A DNA stretch of 64,000 bases from Daucus carota subsp. sativus (Eukaryota; Streptophyta; Magnoliopsida; Apiales; Apiaceae), in contig NC_030381.2 of the NCBI RefSeq assembly GCF_001625215.2, forward strand, positions 46,250,689 through 46,314,688, in the 5' to 3' direction. The notes under the pieces were generated by a model. It worked only from the letters and a program-made list of their open reading frames with translations, had not been told where the DNA came from and did not search any database. A program made the position numbers and the translations under genes. This document shows positions 47,401 to 58,807 of the stretch, piece after piece (the stretch's first letter is position 1; each line of letters starts with the position of its first letter).

Positions 47401-48130
47401 CTCATTGTATTTGTATTTGTTAGTACATCATGATGATAGAGCTCAGCTACAAAGTATTTGCAGGGAAGGTGAGATGATGTTTGTTGACACCACGGTTGAT
47501 AGCTGATTAGGTTGATACTAGTGATACATAAAAGCATCTCTATGCATCTAGTGGACTAGAGGAACCCAACACAGGAGCTAGTGTCGACAAAGATCTTCTC
47601 TATGTTTAGGGTCCAGTTATATCAACTCAATATGACTTGAAAGCATAACGGCGTAGAGGATGGTACACACGATCAATATGATACTATGTTTCTGAGGTTT
47701 CTTACAGGACACGTATGTGCTGTTGACATTACTAAACTAGGATTCCTTATATCAGGTCCAGGATTGGAATTTATCAGCTAGCTTTAGCACAGCAAACTTT
47801 GAAAACTGGGCATGTATGATCCCTCTATGGCCAAGTTGCAATAGTCATATTCTTCCAATGAGGCTGTGCTGATCAGTAGTTGAGAACTACGTGTGCCATG
47901 GAATCTCTACAATATCGAAAGGCAGTAGCTGGAATCCTTATCATCTGGTTTCATATATTGTAGTACGTGTATGCGTTTCTTCTTGGTGGTCCTTCCAAGT
48001 TGAAGAAATTGTGAGACTCAGGACTTCCAGTGGTCCAATTGTATTACAATGCTATTGCAATTTGAGTGAATTTCATTTATAAGCTTAATTATCTTAGAAA
48101 AAGTCGGTATTTGTTGTTTAGTATGTAAGA
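44500..48130. repeat. Segmental duplication block 1 (partner of block 2)
   Basis: This block aligns in order with 49880-54040: RADIALIS-like gene and promoter (44500-45800 against 49880-50760), then non-coding landmarks such as CATACGATTCTGGAAAATGC (46835) against CATATGATTCTGGAATATGC (52630), AAGTACTTCTG (47020 against 52826), TTGTTGACACC (47485 against 53300) and TTGGTGGTCCTTC (47985 against 53880). The copies are clearly diverged. I see no second protein-coding gene within the block; it may be mostly regulatory or transcribed non-coding DNA. Confidence 0.75.
44586..45394 (-). CDS. RADIALIS-like SANT/MYB protein, 77 aa, two exons
   Basis: Exon 45166..45394 encodes nearly everything; after the intron only GA TAG is read (44586..44590), giving the end YRTTRG. 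The single SANT/MYB domain covers residues about 8-62: [68 protein letters not shown]-like proteins are known to compete with larger MYB partners (the RAD-DRIF-DIV antagonism) and affect floral asymmetry, fruit and photomorphogenic traits; they lack a second DNA-binding repeat. A TATA-like TTATATAAG lies near 45579. Its tandem paralogue is at 49953-50484. Confidence 0.9.
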
Positions 48131-49952
48131 CCAGATTCTAACAACTCCTGAAAAGTAACTAGAGTAACCTGTTATTTCTTAAACTTCTTATAATTGCAGG
48201 CAACTATAATATTTCCAGCATTTTGGGACTAAAAAAGGAAAACATGGTGAGTTGAGTTAAAGTATTACAACTCGTTCTCGGATTCTTCTGAGAAAGATAT
48301 TGGTCCTGTTTAGGTTCGTGAACAAAAGAGAGGGGATTGGACCATATTTGATCGATCAATCATTTGATAGTTAGTTGATTAAAATAACTGTTTAGATTTA
48401 AAAGGCCAAATTTGGAAAAGCTACTTTGGAGGAAGTTAGCGGCTGGGAGGGGTTTTTATAATTGCACGTCTGATATGTGTTTATTTATAATTATAATACT
48501 AAAAACTAAGTAACCAGTTATATAACAAACAAATTTTTACTAAAGAGTTAATTCAATCCAATAATCAAATTGCTAACCGTAATTGATAATTGTATAATGG
48601 TATCCGGTAATTAGTAATTGCCAAATAGGGTTATTCCCGAGTTTTAAGCACCTTGTACTGAATAGATCCAAAGCTTGTGGTGATTAAAGATTTATCATTG
48701 CAGAGAAGTGTTCGTTTAGAGTGGCTAAAGCGATGTGGCTTATACAAAATATAAATGACGATGTATGACCAATCGTTTATTCGTTTCTCATGTTTATCTC
48801 GGTAATTATTTAATATTAATTTAAATAAATACATAAAGTACTAAAGTAGTGTGTTTGTATTTCATGGTTACTCAGAGGTAAAATAAAGAGTTGGAGTTAA
48901 CATAGTTAGAATATACAGCAGGAACACTCAAAACAACTTTGTACGATGAGCAGAAGATTCTTTCATGACGTTGATGCTCCTGATGATGTATTTGTTTGAT
49001 AATGCTGCCCATCATGATCTAATACCATATTTGTCTAAAATTAATCTGGCTGAGATGCTGATTTAATTTTAATGAAACTGAAAGGTACGTTTATAAATCA
49101 ATGTAGATAATCACATAGCTTAAAGCATATGGGTAGGAACGAGGGACTAATGATTATAGACAATGCAGCACTGTACTCTGGAACTAATTTTTTGTATGTA
49201 ATCTTTAATAAACTTATATTAACAATTTTGTGTAATTTTTAGATGACCTTATCGTGGCATATAATATTAGTTTTTGTGCTTGATTTCTTTTTTTTCCTCC
49301 TCTTTCTTCTATCTCTCTCTTTCCTTCCTTCGATCTTGTGTCTTTTTCTAGGTTCTCTTAATCTCTTTTCAATTATCAAAGGCTTACTCACTAAACTTTC
49401 GAAGTTATCTCTACATGACATTAGATTAGAAGGTAGACTTTTTTGTTTCTATTTTCCGTTTTTAGATACGTGGTACATCACATTTTCTTCCAGGTGTTTT
49501 TTCCCAAATATAAAGATTTTTTTATCTAATCTGATTAGATGAAAGACTTTCTTATATGAAAAACTTCATTTCGGTATTGTATTTTGGTAAAACATTGACT
49601 TGAAAGTTTTGTGACAAAAAAACTTACATCGTTGTAGGAGCAAATTTGCACATCTGTTGAAATAACGTTTGGAATTATATCTTTCCCATAAATATGACAC
49701 ATAGGAGGGTAGAGATACATAGCATGTATAGCTAGAAAGAAGTATTGTTTCCTTTAGAGCTTGTTTGATGATCGATTACAAGTATACAAGAAAATGAACA
49801 GGAGGCACTGGTGATAATTTTATATCACCTCGAAAAGGAAAAAAAGAAGAACTTCAAAGGGAAGTAAGTGATGAAGGCAAGAATCGCTTCTTGTTGCATT
49901 GATTGATGCCTCTTTATTTGTTGCTACCCGTTTCGACTGAGCTTTAGCTTTC

Positions 49953-50484
49953 TCACCCTGCATAAGTCGTCACCAAATAATTAGTAACCGAAGACGGGAA
50001 AGTGATCTCTGGTAAGCTATGAATGTTTTGAAGAGATTTGGCATTTGGAAGCAGATATTAACATAAGATTGTGGTATGCCTCCTGTTTAAGTGACCAATT
50101 CTCCCAAAACCTCAAATTGTTGGGGGATGACTTACCAGGATCATATTATACCTCCCGTATATAAGTATTTACTGCATGGTTTTCTAAAACTTGTTGCAGG
50201 TGGTATTGTATACTATGATTCAAGTTCGTAACATACTAACATGTGTAGTGACAGACAGTAGTATGGTACATACCTCCAGTGGTGCGGTATTTGGGAAAGG
50301 GCACATTGCCATTCTCAATGCGCCTGACGTCTGTGACAAGTATCTCGTAATGCCTTCTCACCTCCTCTGCTGTCTTGCCACCGACAGCCTTGGCAACATT
50401 GTACCAGCGGTCAGGAGTGTCTTTGTCATACTTGGCCAGAGCCTTCTCAAAAGCCTTGTTTTGCTGAGCAGTCCAGGATGCCAT
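49953..50484 (-). CDS. RADIALIS-like SANT/MYB protein, 71 aa, two exons
   Basis: Exon 50274..50484 encodes [20 protein letters not shown] through [11 protein letters not shown]; the second exon (49953..49957) supplies only two bases and TGA. The SANT domain has the family residues [20 protein letters not shown] and [20 protein letters not shown]. It lacks the six-residue N-terminal extension (MSSHGF) of its tandem paralogue at 44586-45394. A TATA-like TATATAAG at 50621-50628 and the promoter around it are conserved between the two copies, so they may share expression control. Likely a nuclear or cytosolic competitor of DIV-type MYB complexes. Confidence 0.92.
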
Positions 50485-51149
50485 GCAACTTAATAATAAC
50501 TGGGAGTAGTATATATTTTGGTTAGCAACAGCTAGAGGCTACAAGTGTGGTGTAGCTGAACACTTGAAAGTGTGGGAGAATTGGATGGTTTGTGCTCAGA
50601 GAGGCTGCATTGCTTCGTCTTATATAAGCTCCGGGAGTAGAGGAGGTGAGGTAGGGTCATGCCAGTTTGGCTTTGGAGCCTCAATCTTTTTGACAAGTTT
50701 AATGATATGTCTCCCTGAGAACCACTTAATATTAGGGACCATAGATGAGCAAAATGGTTCAAGAATCAGCACATCTCTTTCTTTCTTTTTTTCTTTTCCT
50801 ATTTATGATAAAATGGTTTCTATTCTATAATCCTAATAAGGCAGAAAGTTGAAATAAACTTCCGCTATATACCACGTTGGAGGGTCGGTGAATAACTAGT
50901 GCAAACAGCCGCACAACACATTCCGAACCCCCAATTTTTATTATATGATGGTTAAAATCCTTAATTTGTATTTCTTTCTTTGCAGTTGGGTGCAATTGGC
51001 CATATTGCCAATAATATTATATTATATGTAAATTAATATTATATAAACTTATGTTAGTGTTTTATTTTGAATTTAATTATTATATTTTAGTCTTTTGTAT
51101 TGATTTCATAAGTATTCTTAGTGGATAATTAATATATAAATATTATTTT

Positions 51150-51869
51150 ATGTCACATATAACATCCTTAGCCCACAACTAGATGCATACCGGACCCAAC
51201 AACCCACCACAGGTCGGCCCAAAAGTGCTAGCAAATTAGTATACATTAGTTATTTGATTGTGCTTATAAAGGCCCAAATACTCATTATCTAACCGATGTG
51301 GGATGTTAGAAACACCCCCTCTTATATGCTCGACGTCCTCGTCGAGCTCACAATCAAACTTACGAGACCCGGGCAGTGCCTTTGCACTTCCGACATCCAC
51401 CCGGGCAGTGCCTTTGCACTTCCGACGTCCTCGTCGAGCTCACAATCAAACTTACGAAACCCGGGCAGTGCCTTTGCACTTCCGACATCCACCCGGGCAG
51501 TGCCTTTGCACTTCCGACGTCCTCGTCGAGCTCACAATCAAACTTACGAAACGCGGGCAGTGCCTTTGCACTTCCGGCCGGGCAGTGCCTTTGCACTTCC
51601 GACGTCCACCCGGGCAGTGCCTTTGCACTTCCGACGTCCTCGTCGAGCTCACAATCAAACTTACGAAACCCGGGCAGTGTCTTTGCACTTCCGGCCGGGC
51701 AAAGCTCTGATACCATATATAACATCCTAAGCCCACAACTAGATGCATACCGGACCCAACAACCCACCACAGGTCGGCCCAAAAGTGTTAGCAAATTGGT
51801 ATACATTAGTTATTTGCTTGTGCTTATAAAAGCCCAAATACTCATTATCTAACCGATGTGGGATGTTAC
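51150..51869 (-). mobile_element. TRIM (terminal-repeat retrotransposon in miniature), about 720 bp
   Basis: Direct terminal repeats of about 155 bp (about 51152-51308 and 51711-51867) start, on the minus strand, with the TAACATCCCACATCGG motif common in plant LTRs. Next to the right-hand repeat the minus strand reads TGGTATCAGAGC, the primer-binding site for initiator tRNA-Met, and a purine-rich tract precedes the other repeat. The internal part has no coding domains, only a nested tandem array (a unit of about 93 bp with 33-bp sub-repeats containing CGGGCAGTGCCTTTGCACTT). The two terminal repeats are highly similar, so insertion is fairly recent compared with the block duplication. Non-autonomous by structure. 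Confidence 0.85.
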
Positions 51870-54800
51870 AAATATATATTATAACTATTATTTATTTTTT
51901 ATATTTTTATATATCAATATACTTAAATTTAATTGTTTAATTTTACATAGGGTCTACCAAATTATTGATCCGGCCTGACATTACAGACTGTTTGATACTT
52001 TGATTTATGCTTCCTAGTATAATCCAAACTTTTAGCAGAGACTGGCAATTGAGTTTCTGTTTCTTTTTGCCTTCCTCCCGAGTAAACTCCCAAAAGGGCC
52101 CTAAAAGTTCGCCCTGTGAATTTAATTTGAAATTTTAATTTGATCAAATGACATGTTTGGATGCACAAAAAATGTTGGATTTAGATTTTATTCATTCAAA
52201 TTACTTGTATAAAAGTTGAGAATTTGAAATGACATTTCAAATCATGTCATTTGAAATCCAAAATTTGAAATGAAGCGCATCCAGAGGAGTTTGCTAGCAA
52301 GCAGTAGACGGAATCTTGTTGCTCTCTGTGAATCATAGATGTCATCTTTGTGTAATGTCCCAAGTTGTAGGTGTTGGCTTTCTAACTAATAAAAAAGAAG
52401 AGATTGATATGCCATTCTTCTGCCCATCATCCTATAATGAGTTCCGTCCTAATTTTGTATCATAATTCATACATAATTTACATGAATAACACTTTTCTAT
52501 GAGTGTACTGTGTATCAAATTCTGGAGGGAGGAAATCTAGTCTTCAATGACACATATCAAGTGTTTGGAATTCGATGATGCTCAAGTTTGATACTATTAT
52601 TGAACGATGACCTGAGATCCAGAGAACCATATGATTCTGGAATATGCTCTGCCATTTTTGAAGCCTACAAATTAACAGAAGAATACAACTAAAAGGTAAA
52701 CTTTTTTTTTTTTTTTACGAATTTTGAAATTATAAGCTCATTGTTCATGTCATTCTGACCTTTTTGTCCTTACATTGTAGGTTGCAAAGAATTATATGCT
52801 CATGAAATTAAAGTCATGCATGGGTAAGTACTTCTGTAATAATCATTTCTGACCAAATTGCAGTACTCTATCTTGTATTCCTTGACATAATTTCTCCCAT
52901 CAATTTTTGTTATATCCTTCTGTTATGATTTTCTTGTCATTACAGTATCATTAGAACCCCCCTTTGTAGCCTGCAACGAAGCAAAAAAAAAACTATTATA
53001 CTCTCCAGGAAATTATTCCTATAATATTTGTATATTTCAGTGGAAAAGCTCGTCTTTTTTGTGAATATGAGATCATATTGTCAAGTGATTTAATTGACTC
53101 CTCCGGATTTTAAGTGGTCAGTATATGGACTATCATATGTCTAAATGGCAGAGGTGGAGGAGATGATTGAGACATATTTATAGTTGATAATCGAACTGTT
53201 CTCAGGGCCCTCTGTATTCTTGTATATGTTTATACATCGTAATGGGAGAGCTCTACAAGGTTTTTGAAGAGAAGATGCGACAAAATTTGTTGACACCGCA
53301 ATACATATCCTGACATCCGATTAGGGTGATACTATTATACAGAAGTATCAAATCCTAGAAATTAGAGATAGAATGCCGGTGGCTTTATATAGATAGTGGA
53401 CTTGAGGAGCCCCAACTATGATGTGATGTCGGCAAAGATCTTTCCTATAGACTCTAGTTGAAGTGAATTGCTATCAACTATGACTTGAAAGGATAACAGA
53501 GCATAGAGAGACTTTAGCGCTAAAAGAAGGCTACATGATTCTCTATAGCTTATAGAATATGATATTTGGAGGTTTCTCATGAGACGCGTATATGTTGCCT
53601 ATATTACTAAATTAGGATTCCTTAGAGGAGGTCCAGGTTTGGTCTTTTCCGAGCCACAATAACAGGAACCTTTGATCCCTCTGCACCCAAGTTGCAGGAG
53701 TCATATTCATCCGACCTTGTCCACATACTTAATGTGGCTGTGCTGATCATTAGTTGAGAACTACGTGTGACAACTTTCCAGGAATCTTTAGGATATCAAA
53801 AGACGTAGCAGAAATGAGAGGGTAGTTTGAATACTTATCGCTTGGTATATATATATACTGGTACATGAATCCATTTCTTGTTGGTGGTCCTTCTTACAAG
53901 TTGGAGAAAGTAGGAGACTCAGACTCTCAATGGTCCAGTATTATCAATATAGTGATGAGATTTGAGTGAATTTTATTGATCAGCTTGTAATTTTTTAACG
54001 TTCAGAAAAAGTTCTTATCTGTTGTATAGTCTGTGAGGCCATATTTTAGCAAGTCGTAATCAGTGACTGAAGTCAGTAGCGATTTCTGATTCCACAGATT
54101 ACTCTTTGATTTGAGAAAATTGAAAATTTTATCTGTGAGCCATATTTTATGTTTTCAGGCTAACATAGCACCCCTGCAATAGGATTGTAGAAAATGCATT
54201 AGTACTGTAGAAGACGTCTTCGTGTTTTCATTAAACACATGGCTTTGAGTCCGCTGGACATACTAATATAGCTTTAGCTCTGTCATTCGTGAAAGAGGAA
54301 TTCAACCAAGTGCTGAGCTTTTGCCAGTTTGATATTAATACATCGTGGAATAAAATTTAGCTTGAAAGGGTAGAAAATATGGTGTTTATTCTAATGGTGA
54401 ATTTGGTCATAATACATGAGTCATAAGTGGCTCCCTTCAATGTTGTCAGTTGCCAGTTTCTTCAGGCTATATTTCTTGATTTTTTAGAATTAATTTTGTA
54501 CCTTGCTGTATTGTGCCCTAAGGTTATTTAGTCACCACACTGATTATGTCTGAAGGGCTGTATATTTACCCACATCAAATTTTGGCTTTAATTTTTCTTT
54601 TCATTGATTTCACTGATTTTGAAAAATTAGGACGATTTTAGACTGATCACAGTAGCTAGCTTTGAGCCTAGCACTTAAAATTATCAGAAGCTACTGTCCG
54701 AGCTATGTGAGATGAAGGAACGAATGCAGAAGATAGATGAGATGAAGCTGTAGAAATAAGGTCGTTTATGACCATCGATTGCAAGATATATGTTCACAAC

Positions 54801-55802
54801 AATACAGGAGAGGGTAACTGATGTCATATTTTAGGCTATAGCTTTGATTTTGTTATTCTAATATTTTGTTAACTGATCTAAATTTGGATCAGCGTTGGAA
54901 CAGAATTTGGAGTCATCCGTCTCAAATTTGGATGTTTGGCTGGTTTTCGCAGCGTCTGGTAATTGTATCTTCCCGAATCAAAATGCAAATAAGTCACTCA
55001 ACTTGTAAATCCTCAATCCCAAGTCTTTATCATTAATAATGATTCTGCTGTGGAGATTTTTTTTTCCCACCGAGTAATGAAGTTTATGGATTAGATGCTT
55101 ATCTATAAAATGACGAGTGATGTGGTAGCACTGTTGAGTACACAGGTGCACGCTGAATTACTGAACTTGAAAGATTTTTGTTTATTTCTAAACAAATGAT
55201 CCAAATGAATATGGGAGAAGTTAAGAGCTTATTTTGTGGAATAACGTCAGTCTAAAGACTTCATCAGGATGGACTGTGTTTCTCTTAAATGTATGTATAC
55301 ACCAACTAGATTAAGAAAAACATCTGGAAACACTTTTTAGAGTGTGTAACATTTTTTTTAATGAATGTGTTAGAACGATTTAGGACTAGCGTGATTTGTC
55401 ATTTTTTTCAAGTTCTAGTGTTTTGCTTGTAGCTTCTCTAGTTGCAGACAATCTTGTTAACGGTTCAACTTTCTCAGTAACAAGTTTTATGTCTCTGTTT
55501 TATTACAGCAAAGGTCCCGGTTCAAATTGAGGCGAGTTCACCGTTTATGTTCATTTCTGGTTTTAGTTTTAGTAAATCAACAATCAACAAATATTAAATA
55601 AATTAAGGCAAAAGACTGGAATTATTGATTAAGATTTAAGACTGAAATTGATAGATAGATAGATAGAGAGGGCAAAGGCATAAGCATAAGCCGTGATAGC
55701 ACAAACCCAGCATTGCACTAACTAGAATCACCCCCTTGATCATACATAATACTACTAACTAGATTCAAGAGCACCCCATCATAATACTCTAACTAACTGG
55801 AA

Positions 55803-56434
55803 TCACCAGCCCCCGTCATTTCCGCCACGGTTCGAGTAGCGAGAACCACCACCACCTCCTCCATAACCACCACCACCTCCATAGCCACCACCACCTTCAC
55901 GACGTCCACCGCCATAACCTCCGCCGCCGCCGCCATACCCACCCTCACGGCGTCCACCGCCGCCGCCTCCACGAGACTGAGCCTCATTCACAGTAATGTT
56001 GCGCCCTTCCAGTTCCTTCCCGTTCATCCCTTCAATCGCGTCATTCATCGCCTTCTCGTCCTTGAAGGTCACAAATCCGAACCCCCGAGACCTCCCCGTC
56101 TCACGATCATTGATGATCTGCATTCATAACACCCATCACAATCCACATAAACAAATTCAACAACTCATTATACACAAACTCAAAATCGGCCAAACATACC
56201 GTAAATCGTAGTAATTAGTAACACATTAGTAACAAAGAGTAACAATAGTAACACATAGTAAACAAGATCTGTGTCCAACGGGTCAGATCCGACCCGATTA
56301 CATAATTATCACAAACCGACCTTGGAATCAACCACATCACCGTACTGAGAGAAGGCGTCTTCGAGAGAGCGGTCAGTAGTGGCCCATGCCAGACCACCCA
56401 CGAAGCAACGGTACTCGACATCAGCTGAACTCAT
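55803..56434 (-). CDS. Glycine-rich RNA-binding protein, GRP7/GRP8 type, 142 aa
   Basis: Exons 56321..56434 and 55803..56117. One RRM (residues about 8-85) has RNP2 CFVGGLAWA and RNP1 RGFGFVTF; the C-terminal third is Gly-rich with [15 protein letters not shown] repeats and ends NRGGNDGGW. Class IV glycine-rich RNA-binding proteins act as RNA chaperones in cold and other stress and, in the GRP7/8 group, in circadian and splicing control. The single intron (203 bp) splits the RRM between SK and IINDRETG, the position used in GRP7/8, where intron-retained or cryptically spliced forms mediate autoregulation. A TATA box (CTATATAAA, 56511-56519) lies 80 bp upstream. A paralogue is at 61337-62088. 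Confidence 0.96.
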
Positions 56435-56510
56435 TTCTAGAGATATTTATAAACCCTAATTAGATTAGTTAGGTGGAGATGGTTGGGACTGAGAGTGAAA
56501 GGGGGGATTG

Positions 56511-56519
56511 TTTATATAG
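56511..56519 (-). promoter_or_regulatory. TATA box of the first glycine-rich RNA-binding protein gene
   Basis: The minus strand reads CTATATAAA 77 bp upstream of the start codon. Confidence 0.75.
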
Positions 56520-56957
56520 GACGAGGAGAGGGGGCAGATATTTTTTTGGACCAAAGATATTTTTGGATTCAAGGGCGTGTTTGGCTGGAACACTAGCTCT
56601 CTCACTATATAACGTTATAAAAGAGAAAAGTGAATATAAAAAGATTGATTGAAGTTTATTTTTATAAATTAATCAGAGATTATTTCAATTGAGCGTATAA
56701 AATTGATTAGACATTTTTTTTTCAGATTATTTAATTTCATTTGAATTTCTCTTAAAAATTTATAAAGATATATTTGTAAAGGGCTCAAAAATCAAAATAA
56801 ATGTTAAACCCTCTTTCATAAACACAAGGCGGATCTAGGATTTAAATTTTGAGGGCACCAAGCAAATTTTCGGAAAACATCTATATATTTTTAAATTTTG
56901 TAGGAGCACTTTTATAATTTCACAAAATTTAGAATATATGTTTAGGCTAAACATATA

Positions 56958-57180
56958 TTCCCTCCATCCCCTCAATTATTAATAATGAGTTTTGAGTCTC
57001 GGCATGCATTTTAATATCCTTATAAAATATAATTTGATAAATTATTTTGAGATTTTTTCTTTTGAATAAAAATAAATATTTAATTTTTCTATATAAATTT
57101 TTTTTTAAAATAAAGTATTAATTTTATATGTATATTAAAATGTGCACCTAACAATAGAAAAAACTTTATATGTCTATTAA
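56958..57180. mobile_element. Partial Stowaway-like MITE abutting the Helitron end
   Basis: The left end TTCCCTCCATCCCCTCAATT and an interior related to the element at 13075-13294 (CTTATAAAATATAATTTGAT) are clear, but no matching right end is found before 57183, where the Helitron terminus begins. It was probably cut by that insertion or has decayed. Confidence 0.5.
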
Positions 57181-58497
57181 AACTAGGACTTTTGCCCGGC
57201 TACCGCCGGTATATTTTTACTCAGGAGTACTGTGAAAAAGTTGAATGGAACTTTTTCAAACAAAAGGCCCACACAAAAGCCTATACTAAATTGCTATCAT
57301 AAGTCCCTAAGAATTTCTGTTTAATACTGCATAGGTATATACGAAACCCACTGAGCATTCTTATTTAACTAATTGGGCCTAAGCATAACAATTGGGCTAA
57401 CGCTAAAAAGGGAATTGCAAATTTTTCTTTTAACTTAATTCGCGTTACTTTGTGAAACACATCTTAAGATGACCCAACCACATACTTAATAATTTTATTT
57501 CAAATTAATTTTTGAATTGAATTAAAATATATATATTTATTCGTATTAAAAACCTACAACTTAAACATTGATATTTTTGAAGTAAACTCTTATTCAACTC
57601 TTCACTTTTGGCTTACGTATTTAGTTGAGATCATCAAATAATTAACGTAAATAATAATGCTATGGAAGAGTTTAAAGGAGATTTGTTATACAAAAGGCGT
57701 ATAGGGAATCCTCTCCATAAGTGCTATGATAATAATTTGCTTAGTAATACCGCTTAGGGACATAGCAATGACAGTAATTATACAAATTTGGCCCATACAT
57801 TAAAACTGGGGAAATGTTAGCTAATTTCAAGAGGAAACATGTTATTTTATTTTCCGTGAATTTTACTTTTGGTTCACATCTTTAGATGAGTTGATCGGAT
57901 AATCAATATTATTAATTTTAATTTATTTTTTCTGTTAATTAAAATATTAATTATATATTTATATTCCAAAATTACGTAATAATTTTCCATATATAAAAAG
58001 TCTTTTTTTACTAATTGCTTCTCGGCGCCGCCGAGCGACGACACCTCGCACTTTAATCAAATGTTTTATATTTTATAAAAAAAAATAATTTACACAGGTA
58101 AGCGACGACTCACATTTTAGTCGATTGTTTTTTATTTTTTAATTTTATAAAATTTAAATACATATCGTAGCTATCAAATTTTGAATAAAAATTAATGATT
58201 AATATAATGAATCACTTTTATAAGAATATTGAATTAAATTACCAGAAGATAATACGTGTGAAATTAAATATAATTTACATAATATTAATTTATTATAAGT
58301 TATCTTTTAAAGTGACCGTCTACATATTCATGACTCAAATTTCAAAATAAGTCCTTGAAAGAAGCTGATATTTTGAACTTCTTAGAATCACAAAACTTAA
58401 CTTATAAGTTCATTGAACCAACGTTAAAAAAAATTGATTCTAACTCATAATTAAAAGTTTCTCGATGTCGCTTCTCGTGACACCAGTCTATTGCTTC

Positions 58498-58807
58498 TGC
58501 ATTTGGGACATACCAACCTTGAGTATTGTCTCCTTCGGAGTCAAGCCCTTCTCAACATCTGACTTCAACCTTCTCATAAGGGATGGACGGAGGACCTAAC
58601 ATAAGCAAAAACATAATTAGAATAGCATCATATTGCAACCACGGACAACAAACTTAAATACAGTGCGTGTATCTTGTGAAGCTATTGAACAACCTCTTCC
58701 AAGTCATTTTCCCCAGAGATTGCAAACCATTCATCAAAAGTTTCTGATGAACTAAAAATCTCCGGAAGTAGAAAGTTCAGTAGGGACCAGAGTTCATGAA
58801 GATTGTT
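58498..58807 (-). pseudogene. Two exons of an ISWI-type chromatin remodeler (CHR11/CHR17-like), fragment
   Basis: Exon 58673..58807 encodes [40 protein letters not shown], then Q, stop, LHK; exon 58498..58595 encodes VLRPSLMRRLKSDVEKGLTP and KETILKVGMSQMQKQ then a stop. In ISWI ATPases these follow the GTPLQ motif and lie between the two RecA-like lobes. A CAG-to-TAG change (58682-58684) ends the frame before LHK, and the donor after LHK is no longer GT. The missing ATP-binding and helicase C-terminal regions mean it cannot remodel nucleosomes. The first exon begins exactly at the ISWI exon junction, which points to capture of genomic exons. Confidence 0.88.

Larger units (their letters stand above)
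49880..54040. repeat. Segmental duplication block 2 (partner of block 1)
   Basis: This is the diverged tandem copy of 44500-48130, longer because it contains a TRIM element (about 51150-51869) that block 1 lacks. Order and orientation match block 1. The conserved non-coding part (52300-54040) keeps many 15-25 bp islands. Beyond it, 54040-55560 has no gene that I can support. Confidence 0.75.

Noticed and set aside
49243-49542. Plus-strand ORF of 99 aa rich in Leu/Phe
   Set aside because: Pyrimidine-rich DNA gives such hydrophobic frames; no promoter, splice or family support.
51296-51852. Five overlapping ORFs of 98-158 aa on both strands
   Set aside because: All come from the tandem array inside the TRIM element; a period divisible by three in parts keeps frames open without selection.
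57620-57630. Alternative Helitron 5' end (minus strand A|TCTCAACTAAAT)
   Set aside because: Possible, but it would give an element of only about 440 bp and leave the captured ISWI exons unexplained; 60546 was preferred, with low certainty.
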